Below, in pieces: positions 1-9,686 of a stretch of DNA of 64,000 bases. The notes beneath the pieces are model-generated. The model did no database searches. It was not told the origin of the DNA and worked only from the letters and a program-made list of their open reading frames with translations. A program made the position numbers and the translations under genes. The DNA comes from Streptomyces sp. NP160 (lineage in GTDB: Bacteria; Actinomycetota; Actinomycetes; Actinomycetales; Quadrisphaeraceae), in the NCBI RefSeq assembly GCF_006335115.1, contig NZ_VDMJ01000003.1, positions 1 to 64,000 on the forward strand, in the 5' to 3' direction. Each line of letters opens with the position of its first letter. Positions within the stretch are counted from its first letter, which is position 1.

Positions 1-48
1 ACCCCGAACACCGTGGTCGCCGAGACCCGCATCGCCGAGGTCGGCTGA
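1..48 (+). CDS. 3' end of an unidentified gene (partial)
   Basis: An open frame entering from the left edge reads TPNTVVAETRIAEVG and stops with TGA at 46-48. It is followed 24 bp later by a strong hairpin terminator, which supports a real gene end on this strand. Fifteen residues are too few to identify the product. Confidence 0.5.
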   Translation, partial: TPNTVVAETRIAEVG

Positions 49-72
49 CCGCACCGCGCCCCGAGCGACGGC

Positions 73-104
73 GAGGGCCCCGGACCAGCAGGTCCGGGGC
101 CCTC
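73..104 (+). terminator. Hairpin terminator after the left-edge gene
   Basis: A perfect 14-bp GC-rich stem (73-86 with 91-104) closes on the tetraloop AGCA. It lies 24 bp after the stop of the left-edge gene and probably ends that transcript. No T-tract follows, as is common in actinobacteria. Just downstream (118-144) a 13-bp unit CACCTCGTACCCC occurs twice at 14-bp spacing. Confidence 0.7.
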
Positions 105-170
105 GTCGCACCCCCCCCACCTCGTACCCCCCACCTCGTACCCCCGGCAGGCGCGGGTGGCGGCACGGGG

Positions 171-202
171 GAGCCCCCCGGACCTGGTGGTCCGGGGGGC
201 TC
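171..202 (-). terminator. groEL transcription terminator
   Basis: A perfect 14-bp stem (171-184 with 189-202, loop TGGT) sits 36 bp beyond the groEL stop codon on the minus strand, where a groESL terminator is expected. Together with the hairpin at 73-104 it separates two convergent transcripts. Confidence 0.75.
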
Positions 203-237
203 TGGCGCGCGCCCGGTGACCCGGGCGGACGGTCAGC

Positions 238-1878
<1,641 letters not shown>

Positions 1879-1912
1879 CTACCGGGTGCGCGAGTGGTGC
1901 GGGGACGGCGAA

Positions 1913-1955
1913 CGCCCCGGGGCCCCCGCCGTGCGGCGTGGGGGCCGCCGGGGCG
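1913..1955 (-). other. Intercistronic hairpin between groES and groEL
   Basis: An imperfect but long stem-loop (CGCCCCGG pairs with CCGGGGCG, and GGCCCCCGCCG with CGGCGTGGGGGCC, one bulge) fills most of the groES-groEL gap. It could act as a partial terminator or as an mRNA stabiliser that sets the GroES:GroEL ratio. This is inference from sequence only. Confidence 0.45.
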
Positions 1956-1974
1956 AGCCGAGATCAGTGGTCGA

Positions 1975-2268
1975 TCAGGCGACGACGGCGAGCACGTCGC
2001 GCGCCGAGAGCACGAGCAGCTCCTGGCCGCCGTACTTCACCTCGGTGCCGCCGTACTTGGAGTAGATGACCTTGTCGCCGACCTTGACGTCGAGCGGCAC
2101 GCGGTTGCCGTTGTCGTCGATGCGGCCCGGGCCCACGCTCAGGACCTCGCCCTCCTGGGGCTTCTCCTTCGCGGTGTCCGGGATGACGAGGCCGGATGCG
2201 GTGGTCTGCTCGGCGTCGAGGGGCTTGACGACGATGCGGTCCTCGAGCGGCTTGATGGAGACCGACAC
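1975..2268 (-). CDS. groES: 10-kDa co-chaperonin GroES
   Basis: GroES forms the heptameric lid of the GroEL chamber. The 97-residue protein begins [17 protein letters not shown] and contains the mobile-loop region [21 protein letters not shown] and the core [15 protein letters not shown], so it is full length and intact. The start is preceded by an AGGGGAGG Shine-Dalgarno. It is the first gene of the groES-groEL unit, behind a promoter flanked by two CIRCE elements, so heat-inducible control by HrcA is likely. Confidence 0.98.
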   Translation of the reverse strand: MSVSIKPLEDRIVVKPLDAEQTTASGLVIPDTAKEKPQEGEVLSVGPGRIDDNGNRVPLDVKVGDKVIYSKYGGTEVKYGGQELLVLSARDVLAVVA

Positions 2269-2362
2269 GGGCGGACCTCCCCTTCGCTGGTGGTGCGGAA
2301 CGGACGGATGCGCGCGCCGGTGGGCCGGTGCGTCGTCGCGGGTGCCGCTCCGACCTCGGGCG

Positions 2363-2389
2363 CTGGCACTCTCGCAGGGAGAGTGCCAA
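2363..2389 (-). promoter_or_regulatory. CIRCE operator (HrcA box), promoter-proximal copy
   Basis: The plus strand reads CTGGCACTC-N9-GAGTGCCAA, matching the HrcA operator consensus TTAGCACTC-N9-GAGTGCTAA except at the outer positions. It begins 5 bp after the -10 box TACTGT of the groES promoter, so it covers the transcription start. Confidence 0.92.
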
Positions 2390-2394
2390 GAAGG

Positions 2395-2424
2395 ACAGTA
2401 GTGAGGCCGTCAGCACTCGGTCAA
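2395..2424 (-). promoter_or_regulatory. groES promoter
   Basis: On the minus strand TTGACC (2424-2419), an 18-bp spacer and TACTGT (2400-2395) form a good vegetative promoter. The -35 hexamer lies inside the N9 spacer of the upstream CIRCE and the start point falls on the downstream CIRCE, so HrcA could block it twice. The expected 5' leader to the groES start is about 120 nt. Confidence 0.75.
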
Positions 2425-2436
2425 CCCGAGTGCCAG
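2410..2436 (-). promoter_or_regulatory. CIRCE operator, upstream copy
   Basis: The plus strand reads TCAGCACTC-N9-GAGTGCCAG: a second HrcA box with the canonical 9-bp spacer. The spacer contains the -35 box of the groES promoter. It ends 22 bp from the stop codon of the neighbouring aldehyde dehydrogenase gene. Confidence 0.88.
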
Positions 2437-2458
2437 CCGGCTCGCCCGTCCGCCCGGC

Positions 2459-4036
2459 TCAGACCAGCGAGCAGACGGTCTTGGCCTCCAGGTACCCGGC
2501 CAGGCCCTCCATCCCGTTCTCCACGCCCCACCCGGACGTCCGCCGCCCGCCCTTGACGAGCTCCGGGGAGAACACGGAGTGGCAGTTCACCCACACCGTC
2601 CCGGCGCGCACGCCGTCCACCACGCGCTGCGCGGTGCGCAGGTCGGTGGTCCAGACGCTCGCCGCCAGGCCGTAGTCGGTGTCGTTCGCCGCGGCGAGCA
2701 CCTCCTCCACGTCGTCGAAGGGCGCGACGACGACCACGGGACCGAAGACCTCCTCCTGCACCAGCGGCGAGGTCGGGTCCGCCCCCACCAGCACCGTCGG
2801 CGCGAAGAAGCAGCCGCCGCCGGAGGCGTCGGCCACCGGGCCGCCGGACCCCACCACCTGCGCACCCGCGGCCACGCCGTCGGCCACGCGCTGCGCCACC
2901 CGGGCCGCGTGCGCCGGGCTCGCGAGGGGTCCCAGCTGCGCGCCGGGGTGGAGGCCGTGCCCGAGCGGGGTGCCGGCCGCGACCCCCGCGAGCGCCTCGA
3001 CGAAGGCGTCGTGGGCGCGGCGCTCGACGTAGACCCGGGACCCGGCCACGCACACCTGCCCGGAGTTGGCGAAGACCCCCCGCGCCACCCCCGGCACCGC
3101 CGAGGCCATCTCGGCGTCGGCCATGACGACGGCGGGCGACTTGCCCCCCAGCTCGAGGGTGAGCCGGGGCAGGTGCCCGCCGGGCCGCCCGGCCGAGCGG
3201 ACGATGGCGCGCCCCGTGGCGGTCGAGCCGGTGAAGGCCACCTTGTCGACCCCCGGGTGCTCGGCGAGCGCTGCGCCGACGGCACCTCCCCCGGTCAGCA
3301 GCGACACCGCCCCGCGGGGCAGGCCGGCCTCGTCGAGGGCGCGGACCAGCAGCTGCACGAGGCGCACGGACGTGAGCGGGGTGTCCTCGGCGGGCTTGAG
3401 GACGACGACGCACCCGGCGGCGAGCGCGGGCGCGACCTTCATCGCGGCCATGAGCAGGGGGGAGTTCCACGGCGTGATCGCGGCGACCACGCCCACCGGT
3501 TCGAGCACGGTGCTCGCCACCAGCCGCGCCCCGGGGGCCGCGTGCGTGGGCACCGGCGAGGAGGGCCGGAAGGTGGTGCCGGTGAGCTTGGTCGCGGCGC
3601 CGGCGAAGTAGCGGAACTGCTCGGCCGCGCCGGCCACCTCACCGCGGGCCGTGGCCAGGGTCTTGCCCTGGTCGAGCACCTCCAGCTGCGCCAGCTCCTC
3701 GGCGTGCTCGGCGAGCAGGTCGGCCACGCGCCACAGCAGCCGGCCGCGGGCCGAGGGGGTGGCCGCCCACCACGAGCCGGGGCGGCGGTCCTCCAGCACG
3801 GCGCGGGCCTCCTCGACGGCGGGCCCGACGTCCTCCGGGCCGGCGTCGGCGACGTCCGCGAGCACGGCGCCTGTGGCGGGGTCGCGGGTGGTCCGGCGCC
3901 CCCCCGTCGCGGCGGGGCCCCACTCCCCCGCGGTGAACAGGCCGGCCGGCTCCTCGCGCCACGCGTCGAGCACCGACCGCGCGGCCGGGGAGACGGCGCC
4001 GGCGGGCGCGGTCCCGCCGTCCAGCAGCGCGCTCAC
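2459..4036 (-). CDS. NAD(P)-dependent aldehyde dehydrogenase
   Basis: Oxidises an aldehyde to a carboxylate with NAD(P). The 525-residue protein carries the ALDH fold signatures: TPWNSP near residue 188 (oxyanion Asn), LELGGKSP with the general base Glu295, and FANSGQVCVAG with the nucleophile Cys329; FTGSTATG marks the cofactor site and the end holds VNCHSVFSPELVKGG. It starts at GTG 4036, whose GTGA overlaps the stop of the aminohydrolase gene by 4 bp; about 30 extra N-terminal residues precede the usual family start. It is the last gene of the six-gene operon, so it probably finishes the pathway. The substrate cannot be deduced; betaine, aromatic and short-chain aldehydes are all possible. 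Confidence 0.93.
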   Translation of the reverse strand: MSALLDGGTAPAGAVSPAARSVLDAWREEPAGLFTAGEWGPAATGGRRTTRDPATGAVLADVADAGPEDVGPAVEEARAVLEDRRPGSWWAATPSARGRLLWRVADLLAEHAEELAQLEVLDQGKTLATARGEVAGAAEQFRYFAGAATKLTGTTFRPSSPVPTHAAPGARLVASTVLEPVGVVAAITPWNSPLLMAAMKVAPALAAGCVVVLKPAEDTPLTSVRLVQLLVRALDEAGLPRGAVSLLTGGGAVGAALAEHPGVDKVAFTGSTATGRAIVRSAGRPGGHLPRLTLELGGKSPAVVMADAEMASAVPGVARGVFANSGQVCVAGSRVYVERRAHDAFVEALAGVAAGTPLGHGLHPGAQLGPLASPAHAARVAQRVADGVAAGAQVVGSGGPVADASGGGCFFAPTVLVGADPTSPLVQEEVFGPVVVVAPFDDVEEVLAAANDTDYGLAASVWTTDLRTAQRVVDGVRAGTVWVNCHSVFSPELVKGGRRTSGWGVENGMEGLAGYLEAKTVCSLV

Positions 4037-5415
4037 CAGGCCACCTCCGGCAGGCCGTGCTCGGCCACCCACGCCTCGCGGCGCGCGAACAGGCCGGGCG
4101 CGGTGGCGCGCGCCTCGTCGACGAGCTCGCCGAGGTCGGCGTGCACCAGCGCGCCGTCGCGCACCACCGGGGCGCCGTCCACCCAGACGTGGTCGACGTC
4201 GGAGCCGCGCACGGCGTGCACGAGGTTGTGGTGCACGTTGAGCAGCGGACCCGACGTGACCAGCGGCGTCATCCGCGGGGTGCGCGAGCGCACCGCCACG
4301 ACGTCCGCCTTCTTCCCCACCTCCAGCGAGCCCAGGTCGGCCTCGCGCCCCAGCGCGCGGGCTCCACCGGTCGTCCCGAGGGCGAACGCGTCCCAGCTGG
4401 GCAGCGCCGCGGCGTCGAGGTCGCGCAGCTTGGCCAGCAGGGACGCGGCCTTGAGCTCCTCGAACACGTCGAGGTTGTTGTTCTCCTTCTCGCCGTCGGT
4501 CCCCAGGCCGACGGCGACTCCGGCCGCGAGCAGCTCGCGCACCCGGGCGGTGCCGCTGGCCAGCTTCATGTTGCTCACCGGGTTGTGCACCACGCCGACG
4601 CCGCGCTCGGCGAGCAGGCCGATCTCGTCGTCGTCGAGCCAGACGGCGTGGGCGAGCACGGTGCGCGGGGCGTCGAGCATCCCGAGGCGCTCCAGGGCGC
4701 GCACCGGACGGGCGCCGTAGCGGCGCTCGAACTCGGCGACCTCGTCGCGCGACTCGCTGCAGTGCGTGTACAGGCCGGTGCCGAGGTCCCGCGCCATCGC
4801 CACGGCGCGCTGCTGCGCAGCCTCGACGGCGTAGAAGGGGTGCTCCAGCCCCACCCACACCTCGACCCGCCCGCCGGCGGAGCCGTGGTGGTCGGCGGCG
4901 AGCCGCTCGACGTCGTCGAGGGTGTCGAAGAAGTCGTGCTCCGGGTGCTCCGCGGCGTACGGGACGGCCACGAGCCGGTTGCCGAGCAGCTCCGCGGCGC
5001 GGGCTCCGCCGTGCAGGTACCGCCACATGTCGACGACGGTGGTGGTGCCGGCGAGCAGGCCCTCCGCGTAGCAGAGGCGGGCGGCGACCTCGGCCTCGTG
5101 GGCGGTGAGCACGCGGTGCATGGGGTCGATGTGGACGCGCAGCCACTCCCACACCGGCAGCTCCTCGGCGGTGCCGCGCAGCAGGCCGGAGTGGTGGTGC
5201 GCGTTGACCAGACCGGGCACGAGGAGGTGGTCCGGCAGCTCCTCGACGGGTGCCCCCGGGTGCTCGGCGCGCACCGCGGTCAGCACCTCCTCCCGCGGCC
5301 CGACGGCGGTGATGCGGTCCCCGTCCAGCGCCACGGCGCCGTCGGTGAGCACCGTGTGGGCGGCGTCCCCCACGACGACGACGCCGGCCGCCAGCACGCG
5401 CACGCCGGCGCTCAC
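4033..5415 (-). CDS. Amidohydrolase-superfamily deaminase/hydrolase (TrzN/guanine-deaminase-like)
   Basis: A metal-dependent hydrolase that typically removes an amino or chloro group from an N-heterocycle. The 460 residues show the metal motif NAHHHSG (about 66-72), THCSES, HAVWLDDDE with the third His, and GLGTDG with the metal Asp, plus SNMKLASG, all typical of the chlorohydrolase/SAH-deaminase branch. The closing segment VDGAPVVRDGALVHAD is the family's beta-sandwich end. The GTG start at 5415 overlaps the GMC gene stop by 4 bp (GTGA), so translation is coupled. Related enzymes act on guanine, hydroxyatrazine, cytosine or 5'-deoxyadenosine compounds; which applies here is unknown. Confidence 0.85.
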   Translation of the reverse strand: MSAGVRVLAAGVVVVGDAAHTVLTDGAVALDGDRITAVGPREEVLTAVRAEHPGAPVEELPDHLLVPGLVNAHHHSGLLRGTAEELPVWEWLRVHIDPMHRVLTAHEAEVAARLCYAEGLLAGTTTVVDMWRYLHGGARAAELLGNRLVAVPYAAEHPEHDFFDTLDDVERLAADHHGSAGGRVEVWVGLEHPFYAVEAAQQRAVAMARDLGTGLYTHCSESRDEVAEFERRYGARPVRALERLGMLDAPRTVLAHAVWLDDDEIGLLAERGVGVVHNPVSNMKLASGTARVRELLAAGVAVGLGTDGEKENNNLDVFEELKAASLLAKLRDLDAAALPSWDAFALGTTGGARALGREADLGSLEVGKKADVVAVRSRTPRMTPLVTSGPLLNVHHNLVHAVRGSDVDHVWVDGAPVVRDGALVHADLGELVDEARATAPGLFARREAWVAEHGLPEVAW

Positions 5416-6986
5416 CGGCGCACCGACCACGGCACCAGCAGGTCCGCGGCGCGCTCGGCCAGCGCCACCACGGGCGCGAGCGTGTTGGACGTCGGCACGG
5501 TGGGGAACGCCGAGGCGTCGGCCACGCGCAGGCCGTCGACGCCGCGGACGCGGAGCTCGGGGTCGAGCACGGCGGTCCCGTCGTCCTGGCGTCCCATCGC
5601 CGCGGTCCCGCAGGCGTGGAAGAAGGTGGTGCAGGCCAGGCTCATGAGCTCCTCCAGGTCGGTGTCGCCGGTGTCGCTGGTGAGGGTGGGCAGCGGCGCG
5701 AGGCGCTGGGCGCCGAGGGCGGAGAAGACCGGGCCGTCGGCCAGGTCGAGCACGTCGCGCAGGCCCTCGAGCAGGGCGGCGCGGTCGGCGGGGTCGGCCA
5801 GGAGGCCGGGGTGCAGGTCCACGGCGCCGCCGGGGGCGAGGTCGCGCACCACCAGGTGGCCGCGGCTGCGGCTGCCCATGAGCCCCACGCCGAGGCCCAC
5901 CAGGTGCGGGTCGGAGCGGTCCAGCTCGTGGGCCTGCGCGACCGCCGGCGTCGCGCAGGCCGCCTGGGTCACGAAGCAGTGCAGGTCCGGGGCGTCGCTG
6001 CGGGGGCTCGCGCTGCGCCAGTTCCAGACTGCCCCGCCGCCGTTGTCGCGCACCGGCCCCCGCGGCTCGCGCAGCCGCAGGGTCACGCCTTCCAGCAGCG
6101 GGTGGTCCTGGAGGTTGCGCCCCACGCCCGCCAGGGCGCTGACCACGGGCACCCCCAGCCGGGCGAGGTCGGCCGGGTCCCCGACGCCGGAGGCCAGCAG
6201 CAGCCGCGGCGTCTCCACCGCGCCAGCGCACAGCACCACCTCGCCGCCGCTCACCAGCGCGCTGGTCACCGGCTGCCCGTCCAGCAGGTGGACGACGCCG
6301 GTGGCCCGACCGCCCTCCACCTCGACGCGCAGGGCCGGGCTGCCGGTGACCACGGTGAGCGACCCGCTGCCCGGCAGCTGCTCGAGCGGTGGCAGCTCGC
6401 GCAGGTAGGCGCGCGAGGTGCTCCAGCGGCGCGAGCGGACGCCGCCCGCGCCGTCGTCCTCCGCGGCGGCCGTGAGCTCGGCCAGCTCGGCGAGGCCGCC
6501 GGCCCCCTGCCGGCCAGCGGCGACCACGGCGTCGACCAGGGCCGTCGCGACCGGGTGCGGGTCGCGCGGCCGCTCCACGCGCAGCACGCGCTCGGCGAGC
6601 TCCAGCCGGGGCGCGACGTCCGCCCAGCCCCAGCCCGGCAGGTCCCAGCCGTCGTAGTCGCTGGGGTGCCCGCGGTACCAGAGCATCGCGTTGGTGCTGC
6701 TCGACCCGCCCAGCACCCGGCCGCGCGGCAGCGGGATGCGCCGGCCCGCCACCTGCGGCGACGGCGCGTACGAGACGCCCCAGTCGAGCTCGCCGCCGAG
6801 CATCGCGGGCCAGGACCCCGCGTCGGCGACGTCCTCGCGGCCGGCGTCGTCGGGGCCGGCCTCCAGCAGGAGGACGGCCGAGCCGCGCTCGGCGAGGCGG
6901 CGGGCCACCACGCAGCCCGCTCCCCCGCCGCCGACCACCACGTGGTCGTAGGCCCTCGCCGCGCCGGCCGCTGCGGGTCCCACCAT
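5412..6986 (-). CDS. GMC-family FAD-dependent oxidoreductase (choline-dehydrogenase-like)
   Basis: Oxidises an alcohol to an aldehyde using FAD. The 524 residues begin with the dinucleotide motif GGGGAGCVVARRL (about 18-30), then GMC signature 1 (LPRGRVLGGSSSTNAMLWYRG), signature 2 (GAVETPRLLLASGVGDP), the C-terminal catalytic region FHACGTAAMG, and the closing FAD segment GVDGLRVADASAFP followed by PTSNTLAPVVALAE. The ATG at 6986 shares one base with the stop of the preceding decarboxylase subunit (TGATG). Its product could feed the downstream aldehyde dehydrogenase, an alcohol-to-aldehyde-to-acid sequence. The substrate is unknown. Confidence 0.9.
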   Translation of the reverse strand: MVGPAAAGAARAYDHVVVGGGGAGCVVARRLAERGSAVLLLEAGPDDAGREDVADAGSWPAMLGGELDWGVSYAPSPQVAGRRIPLPRGRVLGGSSSTNAMLWYRGHPSDYDGWDLPGWGWADVAPRLELAERVLRVERPRDPHPVATALVDAVVAAGRQGAGGLAELAELTAAAEDDGAGGVRSRRWSTSRAYLRELPPLEQLPGSGSLTVVTGSPALRVEVEGGRATGVVHLLDGQPVTSALVSGGEVVLCAGAVETPRLLLASGVGDPADLARLGVPVVSALAGVGRNLQDHPLLEGVTLRLREPRGPVRDNGGGAVWNWRSASPRSDAPDLHCFVTQAACATPAVAQAHELDRSDPHLVGLGVGLMGSRSRGHLVVRDLAPGGAVDLHPGLLADPADRAALLEGLRDVLDLADGPVFSALGAQRLAPLPTLTSDTGDTDLEELMSLACTTFFHACGTAAMGRQDDGTAVLDPELRVRGVDGLRVADASAFPTVPTSNTLAPVVALAERAADLLVPWSVRR

Positions 6987-7642
6987 CAGTTGTGCTCGCT
7001 CGGGCCCATGATCGTGACGCCCTCGGTCGCCTCGACGTGCCGCACGAAGCGGTAGGTGTCCTCGCGGCCGTCGCTGTGCTTGCGGCGCACCACGGGGTGG
7101 CCGGCCGCGGCGTGGCCCTCCGGGGAGGTGTCGACCTTGGCGACGACGACGTGCGGCGCGCTCGTGTCGGCCAGGCCCGCGGCGCACGCCGCGGCGAACG
7201 CCTCGACGTCGCGGACCGTGCTCGCGCGCACCACACCCGCTCCGCGCGCGATGGCCGCCAGGTCGACGGTGCCGGAGGAGGTGTGGGTGCGCGGCCCCCC
7301 GATGGACTGGTAGCGCTCGTTGTCCCAGACGACCACCAGCAGGTTGCCCGGCTGCTCGTTGCCGAGGGTGGCGAGCACCCCGAGGTTGAAGAGCAGGCCC
7401 CCGTCGGTGTCGAGGGAGACCACCCGCCGGTGCGGCAGCCCCACCGCGAGGCCCAGGGCCTGCGGGGTGACGCACCCGAGCTGCTGCTGGAAGAGGCTGG
7501 CCTCGCGCAGGTGGGGCGCAGCGGTGTACCACTCGTCGACGGCGCCGCCGAGGGAGAGCACCACCAGCTCGTCGGTCAGCATCCCCGCCAGCGCCTCCAT
7601 CGCGGAGAAGCGCGTCATCGCCGAGGCGGGTGCAGCGGTCAT
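6986..7642 (-). CDS. ThDP-dependent decarboxylase, C-terminal (beta) subunit, sulfopyruvate/phosphonopyruvate decarboxylase-like
   Basis: This is the diphosphate-binding half of a two-subunit thiamine diphosphate enzyme. In 218 residues it has the ThDP/Mg motif region SLDTDGGLLFNLG, followed by VVWDNERYQSIGGPRTHT and LAAIARGAG, the order seen in ComE and in the C-terminal half of phosphonopyruvate decarboxylase. The start overlaps the alpha gene by 4 bp (ATGA), consistent with a 1:1 complex. No PEP mutase, phosphonate genes or coenzyme M genes are nearby, so the substrate is probably another 2-oxo acid. Confidence 0.85.
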   Translation of the reverse strand: MTAAPASAMTRFSAMEALAGMLTDELVVLSLGGAVDEWYTAAPHLREASLFQQQLGCVTPQALGLAVGLPHRRVVSLDTDGGLLFNLGVLATLGNEQPGNLLVVVWDNERYQSIGGPRTHTSSGTVDLAAIARGAGVVRASTVRDVEAFAAACAAGLADTSAPHVVVAKVDTSPEGHAAAGHPVVRRKHSDGREDTYRFVRHVEATEGVTIMGPSEHN

Positions 7643-8139
7643 CGGACGACGCTCCCGCCGAGCACGACCGCCGAGTGCTGGTACGCGGAGTACGACCACT
7701 CGTAGGCGTCCACCACGGCCTGCTCGATCCCGGCCTCCTCGCGCACCACGCGGTAGGGGATGCGCAGCGCCGCGAGCATCGGCTCCATCGTGATCCCGTG
7801 CGGCACGGCCCACCAGTTGTTCTCACCCAGCTCGCCGCGGTAGCTCATGACCATCACGACGGGGATGCCGGAGCCCAGGCCCATCCGGGCCAGCGGCTCG
7901 GCGGCCGCCCGCAGCCCGGAGTTCTCCATGCACAGCACGGCGCGCTTGCCGGACAGGAACACCCCGCCGCACACGGCGGCGCCCTCGCCCTCGTTGGTGC
8001 AGGGGACGGTGCGGATCCCGGGATGGGCGTCGAGCGCGGGGTAGAGCGGCTTGAGCAGGGAGTCGGGCAGGTAGCTGGCGACGGTCACGCCGGCGCGCTC
8101 CAGCCCGGCGATCACCGCCTGCACGGCGGTCGGGGTCAT
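7639..8139 (-). CDS. ThDP-dependent decarboxylase, N-terminal (alpha) subunit, sulfopyruvate-decarboxylase-like
   Basis: This is the pyrimidine-binding half of the split ThDP enzyme, 166 residues. ASYLPDSLLKPL and especially TNEGEGAAVCGGVFLSGKRAVLCMENSG contain the conserved Glu that activates ThDP (in NEGEG); MSYRGELGENNWW follows. The arrangement matches ComD. The ATG start at 8139 has GAGGAG 5 bp upstream. It is the second gene of the operon, 41 bp after the flavin monooxygenase gene. The product is expected to be an aldehyde made by decarboxylation, which the later dehydrogenase could oxidise. Confidence 0.85.
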   Translation of the reverse strand: MTPTAVQAVIAGLERAGVTVASYLPDSLLKPLYPALDAHPGIRTVPCTNEGEGAAVCGGVFLSGKRAVLCMENSGLRAAAEPLARMGLGSGIPVVMVMSYRGELGENNWWAVPHGITMEPMLAALRIPYRVVREEAGIEQAVVDAYEWSYSAYQHSAVVLGGSVVR

Positions 8140-8180
8140 CGGTCTCCTCGGGTGCTGGCTGGTCTGGTCGGGGGTCGGGG

Positions 8181-9518
8181 TCAGAACTCGGCGAGGTGGC
8201 CGCGCAGCGTGGCGGCCGTGTAGCGGGTGCGCACGAGACCGCGCCGCTGCAGGACGGGCACCAGGCCCTCGGTGACCTGCACGACGTAGTGGCGCGAGAG
8301 CCGGTGGTACGGCGTGGTGACGAGGAAGCCGTCCCCGCCGACCTCGTCGGCCGCGGCCTCGAGCTGGTCGGCCACCTGCTCGGGGGTGCCCACGAGGTCG
8401 AGGGAGGAGTTGGTGCCGGCGTCGGCCGCCAGCTCGCGCAGCGGCTTGGTGCTCGGGCGCCCGTCGCCGCCGACCTGCGCGAACTTCGCGAGCGTGCCCA
8501 GCGAGCCGCGGGCAGAGCCCGCCAGCAGCAGCTCCGGCGCGGGCAGCGGCGCGTCGAGGTCGAGGGCGGTGAGGTCGACCCCCGTGTAGGCGCTGAACTT
8601 GGCCAGCGTCGTCGCGAGCGCGGTCGGGTGGGCCGCCGAGCGCGCCAGGGCGGCGCGGGCCTCCTCCTCGGTCTCCCCCAGCACCGGGGCCACGAGGAAC
8701 AGCACGCGCAGGTCGTCCGGGTCCCGGCCCGCCTCGGCGGCGCGCTGGCGCACGTCGTCGCGGGCCGTCTTCATGGCCGCGGGGCCGTTGGCCACGGCGA
8801 GCACGACGTCGGCGTTGCGCGCGGCGAAGGCCCGGCCCGTGGGCGACCCGCCGGCCTGGCAGTACACGGGGCGGCCCTGCGGCGAGCGCACCGTGGTGAG
8901 CGGGCCCGCGACGGGGTGGCGGGGACCGGCCGCGTCGACGGGGTGCACGCGGGTGTGGTCGGCGTAGGTGTGGGTGGCGCGGTCCATGACGACGGCGTCC
9001 GGGTCCCAGCTCTCCAGCAGCGCCGTGACCACGTCCACGTGCTCCTGGGCCGCGGCGTAGCGCTCGTCGCGGTCGGGCAGGGCGGGCAGGCCGGCGTTGC
9101 GGGCCTCGGCGTCGTCGGTGCTGGTGACGATGTTCCAGCCGGTGCGGCCGCCGGAGAGGGAGTCGAGCGTGGAGACCAGCCGGGCCAGCAGGAACGGCGG
9201 GTAGAGCAGCGTCGACAGGGTGGTCACGACACCGAGGTGCTGGGTGGCGGCCGCCAGCAGCGCCGACAGCGGGGCCGGGTCGTGCCGCGGCGCGCGCACG
9301 CCCGTGCGCAGCAGGAGCTCGCGGGTGCCGCCCGCCTCGGACGAGACGGCCAGGGAGTCCTCCAGCAGCACCAGGTCGAAGCAGGCGCGCTCCAGGGCCC
9401 GCGCGAGGTCGGTGTGGAAGGCGCCGTCCCAGGGGCTGCCGCCGGCGGAGGCGAACGGCGCGTCCCACTCGTCGGGACCGAAGTGCGTGAACCACCCGAG
9501 GTGGAAGGGCCGTGCCAC
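8181..9518 (-). CDS. LLM-class flavin-dependent monooxygenase (NtaA/SnaA/DszA-like)
   Basis: A flavin (FMNH2)-dependent oxygenase of the bacterial luciferase-like family, 445 residues. The N-terminus HLGWFTHFGPDEWDAP and GGSPWDGAFHTDLARALE, the segment SLSGGRTGWNIVTS, and GSPTGRAFAARNADVV are typical of the nitrilotriacetate/pristinamycin/dibenzothiophene-sulfone oxygenase branch. A separate flavin reductase would be needed; none is seen nearby. The GTG at 9518 is chosen because GGGGAG lies 7 bp upstream; an ATG at 9608 would add 30 low-complexity residues. It is the first gene of the six-gene operon, so it probably attacks the substrate first. The bond broken (C-N, C-S or ring carbon) is not known. 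Confidence 0.88.
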   Translation of the reverse strand: MARPFHLGWFTHFGPDEWDAPFASAGGSPWDGAFHTDLARALERACFDLVLLEDSLAVSSEAGGTRELLLRTGVRAPRHDPAPLSALLAAATQHLGVVTTLSTLLYPPFLLARLVSTLDSLSGGRTGWNIVTSTDDAEARNAGLPALPDRDERYAAAQEHVDVVTALLESWDPDAVVMDRATHTYADHTRVHPVDAAGPRHPVAGPLTTVRSPQGRPVYCQAGGSPTGRAFAARNADVVLAVANGPAAMKTARDDVRQRAAEAGRDPDDLRVLFLVAPVLGETEEEARAALARSAAHPTALATTLAKFSAYTGVDLTALDLDAPLPAPELLLAGSARGSLGTLAKFAQVGGDGRPSTKPLRELAADAGTNSSLDLVGTPEQVADQLEAAADEVGGDGFLVTTPYHRLSRHYVVQVTEGLVPVLQRRGLVRTRYTAATLRGHLAEF

Positions 9519-9686
9519 CGCTGCGCTCCCCGTCCGCGTCCCGCTGCTGCAAGGCGGGGCCGCACGTCGTCCGACCACCGGCCCTCGCACCCGGTGGCGG
9601 AACAGCACCCGGGGGCCGCGAGCGCGGCCGGGGCGGCGCAGGGGAGCTGCGCGCCGCCGATGGTGCCCGCGGCGCGGCCACCGTGG

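Noticed and set aside
8181-9608. Longer start (ATG 9608) for the LLM monooxygenase
   Set aside because: Adds 30 Arg/Gly/Thr-rich residues with no family match, while GTG 9518 has a well-placed GGGGAG ribosome-binding site and starts at the conserved domain.
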